A stretch of 64,000 bases of DNA from the NCBI GenBank assembly GCA_963700785.1, contig CAVOYZ010000010.1, positions 1 to 64,000 on the forward strand. The letters are read 5' to 3'. The translations under genes were made by a program, and so were the position numbers. The DNA comes from CAXMST01 sp963700785. GTDB lineage: Bacteria; Actinomycetota; Thermoleophilia; Solirubrobacterales; 70-9. Positions within the stretch are counted from its first letter, which is position 1, and each line of letters begins with the position of its first letter. The notes under the pieces are model-generated. The model was not told the DNA's origin. It worked only from the letters and a program-made list of their open reading frames with translations, and made no database searches. This document shows, one piece after another, positions 62,661-64,000 of this stretch.

Positions 62661-62666
62661 TAGATT
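62661..62666 (+). promoter_or_regulatory. candidate -10 for the superoxide dismutase gene
   Basis: TAGATT, giving a leader of about 48 bases with AGAAGGAGA before the ATG at 62721. Confidence 0.4.
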
Positions 62667-62720
62667 TCCATCAGCCGCGCAAACGGCGAACGGAACACAC
62701 CCGCCACAGAAGGAGACAGC

Positions 62721-63329
62721 ATGGCCTTTTCCGTACCCGATCTTCCCTACGACTACGACGCCCTGGAGCCGCACATCGACGAACAGACGATGCGGATCCA
62801 TCACGATAAGCACCATCAGGCATACGTCGACAAGGCGAACGCCGCGCTGGAGGGCACGGACTGGGCCGACAAGGAGGTCGACGTGGTCGTCGCCAATCTC
62901 GACCAGCTACCGGCGGACAAGCAGGGCCCGGTCCGCAACAACGCCGGGGGGCACTCGAACCACTCCTTCTTCTGGAAGGTCATGAGTCCCGACGGCGGTG
63001 GCGAGCCGAGCGGCGATCTGGCTGCCGCGATCGACGAGACGTTCGGCAGCTTCGACTCGTTCAAGGAGGAGTTCAAGAACGCCGGCGTCAACCGCTTCGG
63101 CTCCGGCTGGGCCTGGCTGATCCACGACGGGACCGGCCTGCTGGTCAGCTCGACGCCGAATCAGGACTCGCCGATCACCGATGGGCAGACGCCGGTGCTC
63201 GGGGTCGACGTCTGGGAGCACGCCTACTACCTCAAGTACCAGAACGTGCGGCCCGCCTACCTCGACGCGTTCTGGAACGTCGTCAACTGGGACGAGGCGG
63301 CGGCGCGGTTCGCCGCAGCCGCCGGCTGA
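62721..63329 (+). CDS. sodA: superoxide dismutase, Mn-type
   Basis: 202 aa. Metal ligands H27, H81, D163 and H167. NNAGGHSNHSFFW has the Gly-Gly-His pattern of Mn enzymes (Fe enzymes have AQ in that place), and DVWEHAYYLKYQNVRPAYLDAFWNVVNWDEA is also Mn-like. No signal peptide, so cytosolic. Metal preference is from motif comparison only. Confidence 0.97.
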   Translation: MAFSVPDLPYDYDALEPHIDEQTMRIHHDKHHQAYVDKANAALEGTDWADKEVDVVVANLDQLPADKQGPVRNNAGGHSNHSFFWKVMSPDGGGEPSGDLAAAIDETFGSFDSFKEEFKNAGVNRFGSGWAWLIHDGTGLLVSSTPNQDSPITDGQTPVLGVDVWEHAYYLKYQNVRPAYLDAFWNVVNWDEAAARFAAAAG

Positions 63330-63375
63330 TCGCTGAGAGCATGGGCCCGGGCGCCGAGGCCCGGCCCGGCCTGTC

Positions 63376-63930
63376 CTAGAACTTGACCTCGGTCGGCTCG
63401 CGCTCGGCCGCGTCGCCGATCTCGAAGAACTCGCGGGCGGTGAAGCCGCCGTAGTTGGCGATGATCGAGTTCGGGAAGACCTGGATCTTGGTGTTGTAGG
63501 ACTGGACGTTCGAGTTGTAGATCCGCCGCGAGGCCTGGATCTCGTCCTCGATCTCGTTCAGGTCCCGCTGCAGCTGCTGGAAGTTCTCGGTCGCCCGCAG
63601 GTCCGGGTACTGCTCGGCTACCGCGCGCAGGTCGGTCAGCGCTCCGGAGAGCTTCGCCTCGGCGTCCTGGGTGGCCTCGACGCTGCCGGCCTTCATCGCC
63701 TCCGACCGTGCCCGGGCCGTCGCCTCGAACACCTTCTGCTCGTGCGTGGCGTAGCCCTTCACCGTCTCGACCAGGTTCGGCACCAGATCGTGGCGGCGCT
63801 TGAGCTGAACGTCGATGCCGCTCCAGGCCTCGTCGACCCGGTTGCGGGACCCGATCATCGAGTTGCGGGTCAAAACGAAGACGAGCGCCGCGATCAGCAG
63901 CAGGCCGAGTATCACCAGGAACACAGTCAC
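63376..63930 (-). CDS. lemA: LemA family protein
   Basis: 184 aa from GTG 63928-63930. One N-terminal membrane segment (VFLVILGLLLIAALVFVLT), then NRVDEAWSGIDVQLKRRHDLVPNLVETVKGY and a coiled-coil bundle (LNEIEDEIQASRRIYNSNVQSYN), ending IANYGGFTAREFFEIG. Family role is unclear. TAGGAT (minus strand) ends seven bases before the GTG. Confidence 0.95.
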   Translation of the reverse strand: MTVFLVILGLLLIAALVFVLTRNSMIGSRNRVDEAWSGIDVQLKRRHDLVPNLVETVKGYATHEQKVFEATARARSEAMKAGSVEATQDAEAKLSGALTDLRAVAEQYPDLRATENFQQLQRDLNEIEDEIQASRRIYNSNVQSYNTKIQVFPNSIIANYGGFTAREFFEIGDAAEREPTEVKF

Positions 63931-63937
63931 TGAGCGG

Positions 63938-63943
63938 ATCCTA
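63938..63943 (-). promoter_or_regulatory. lemA -10, leaderless configuration
   Basis: Minus-strand TAGGAT, seven bases before the GTG start. Confidence 0.45.
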
Positions 63944-63970
63944 GCCGGTCACTCGGACCGAGGTGGTCAT

Positions 63971-63976
63971 TAAGCT
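63971..63976 (+). promoter_or_regulatory. candidate -10 for a gene running off the window
   Basis: TAAGCT ends eight bases before GTG 63985, the same arrangement as the other leaderless starts. Confidence 0.3.
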
Positions 63977-63984
63977 GCCGCGGC

Positions 63985-64000
63985 GTGACGCCCCCGATCT
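63985..64000 (+). CDS. possible start of a plus-strand gene (partial)
   Basis: GTG at 63985 begins MTPPI and runs off the window. Only five codons are visible; the support is the TAAGCT element eight bases upstream and divergence from lemA. Confidence 0.25.

Overview
The window is a contiguous stretch of a GC-rich actinobacterial chromosome. Gene content and protein character (zinc-binding S4, S14 and L36, GTG and TTG starts, TANNNT -10 elements directly upstream of start codons, acidic tails on RNA polymerase subunits) suggest a Thermoleophilia/Solirubrobacterales-type organism. That placement is an inference, because no 16S rRNA is present. Coding density is very high: no gap between genes exceeds about 240 bases. 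Seven genes (rpsC, rpsQ, rplE, rpsE, both acyl-CoA carboxylase genes and the Nif3-like gene) are each broken by what looks like one inserted or missing base. Most fit a miscalled short homopolymer, so residual assembly errors are more likely than biology.

Region 1 (1-11349) holds the end of rpoB, rpoC, a small minus-strand block, then rpsL-rpsG, fusA and tuf. The str operon is interrupted by a minus-strand membrane-protein gene, and fusA has its own promoter followed by a leader with an intrinsic terminator. Region 2 (11350-28673) is the S10/spc/alpha superoperon: rpsJ, rplC, rplD, rplW, rplB, rpsS, rplV, rpsC, rplP, rpmC, rpsQ, rplN, rplX, rplE, rpsZ, rpsH, rplF, rplR, rpsE, rpmD, rplO, secY, adk, map, rpmJ, rpsM, rpsK, rpsD, rpoA, rplQ, truA. 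infA is not in its usual place between map and rpmJ. Several ribosomal proteins carry long Pro/Ala/Glu-rich extensions.

Region 3 (28674-40855) starts with an FTR1-type iron permease behind a DtxR/IdeR-like operator, then surE-ligA. A complete [NiFe]-hydrogenase maturation operon follows: hypC, a second HypC-like gene, hypD, hypE, hypA, hypB, a tandem-SIS protein, hypF and a nickel/cobalt transporter. No hydrogenase structural genes lie in the window.

Region 4 (40932-51376) has an SDR, a TetR regulator divergent from a biotin-dependent acyl-CoA carboxylase (methylcrotonyl-CoA type), a cupin, zwf, a PBP4-type carboxypeptidase, an unrecognised membrane protein and a patatin. Region 5 (51373-55455) is a five-gene minus-strand operon of exported proteins: a parallel beta-helix protein, a cupredoxin, a Tat-exported two-domain multicopper oxidase with a full set of copper ligands, a cupredoxin-like protein lacking the axial Met, and another cupredoxin. 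This is the most system-like unexplained unit in the window. Region 6 (55576-64000) holds a Na+/H+ antiporter, a long-chain acyl-CoA ligase, a small HTH protein, a Nif3-like protein, a CAP-domain secreted protein, a membrane-anchored DsbA-like protein, tRNA-Pro(CGG), Mn superoxide dismutase and LemA.

A recurring pattern is TANNNT placed 6-10 bases before the start codon of genes that head transcription units (rpsL, surE, the carboxylase and its TetR, zwf, dacB, nhaP, lemA and others). It predicts extensive leaderless transcription.
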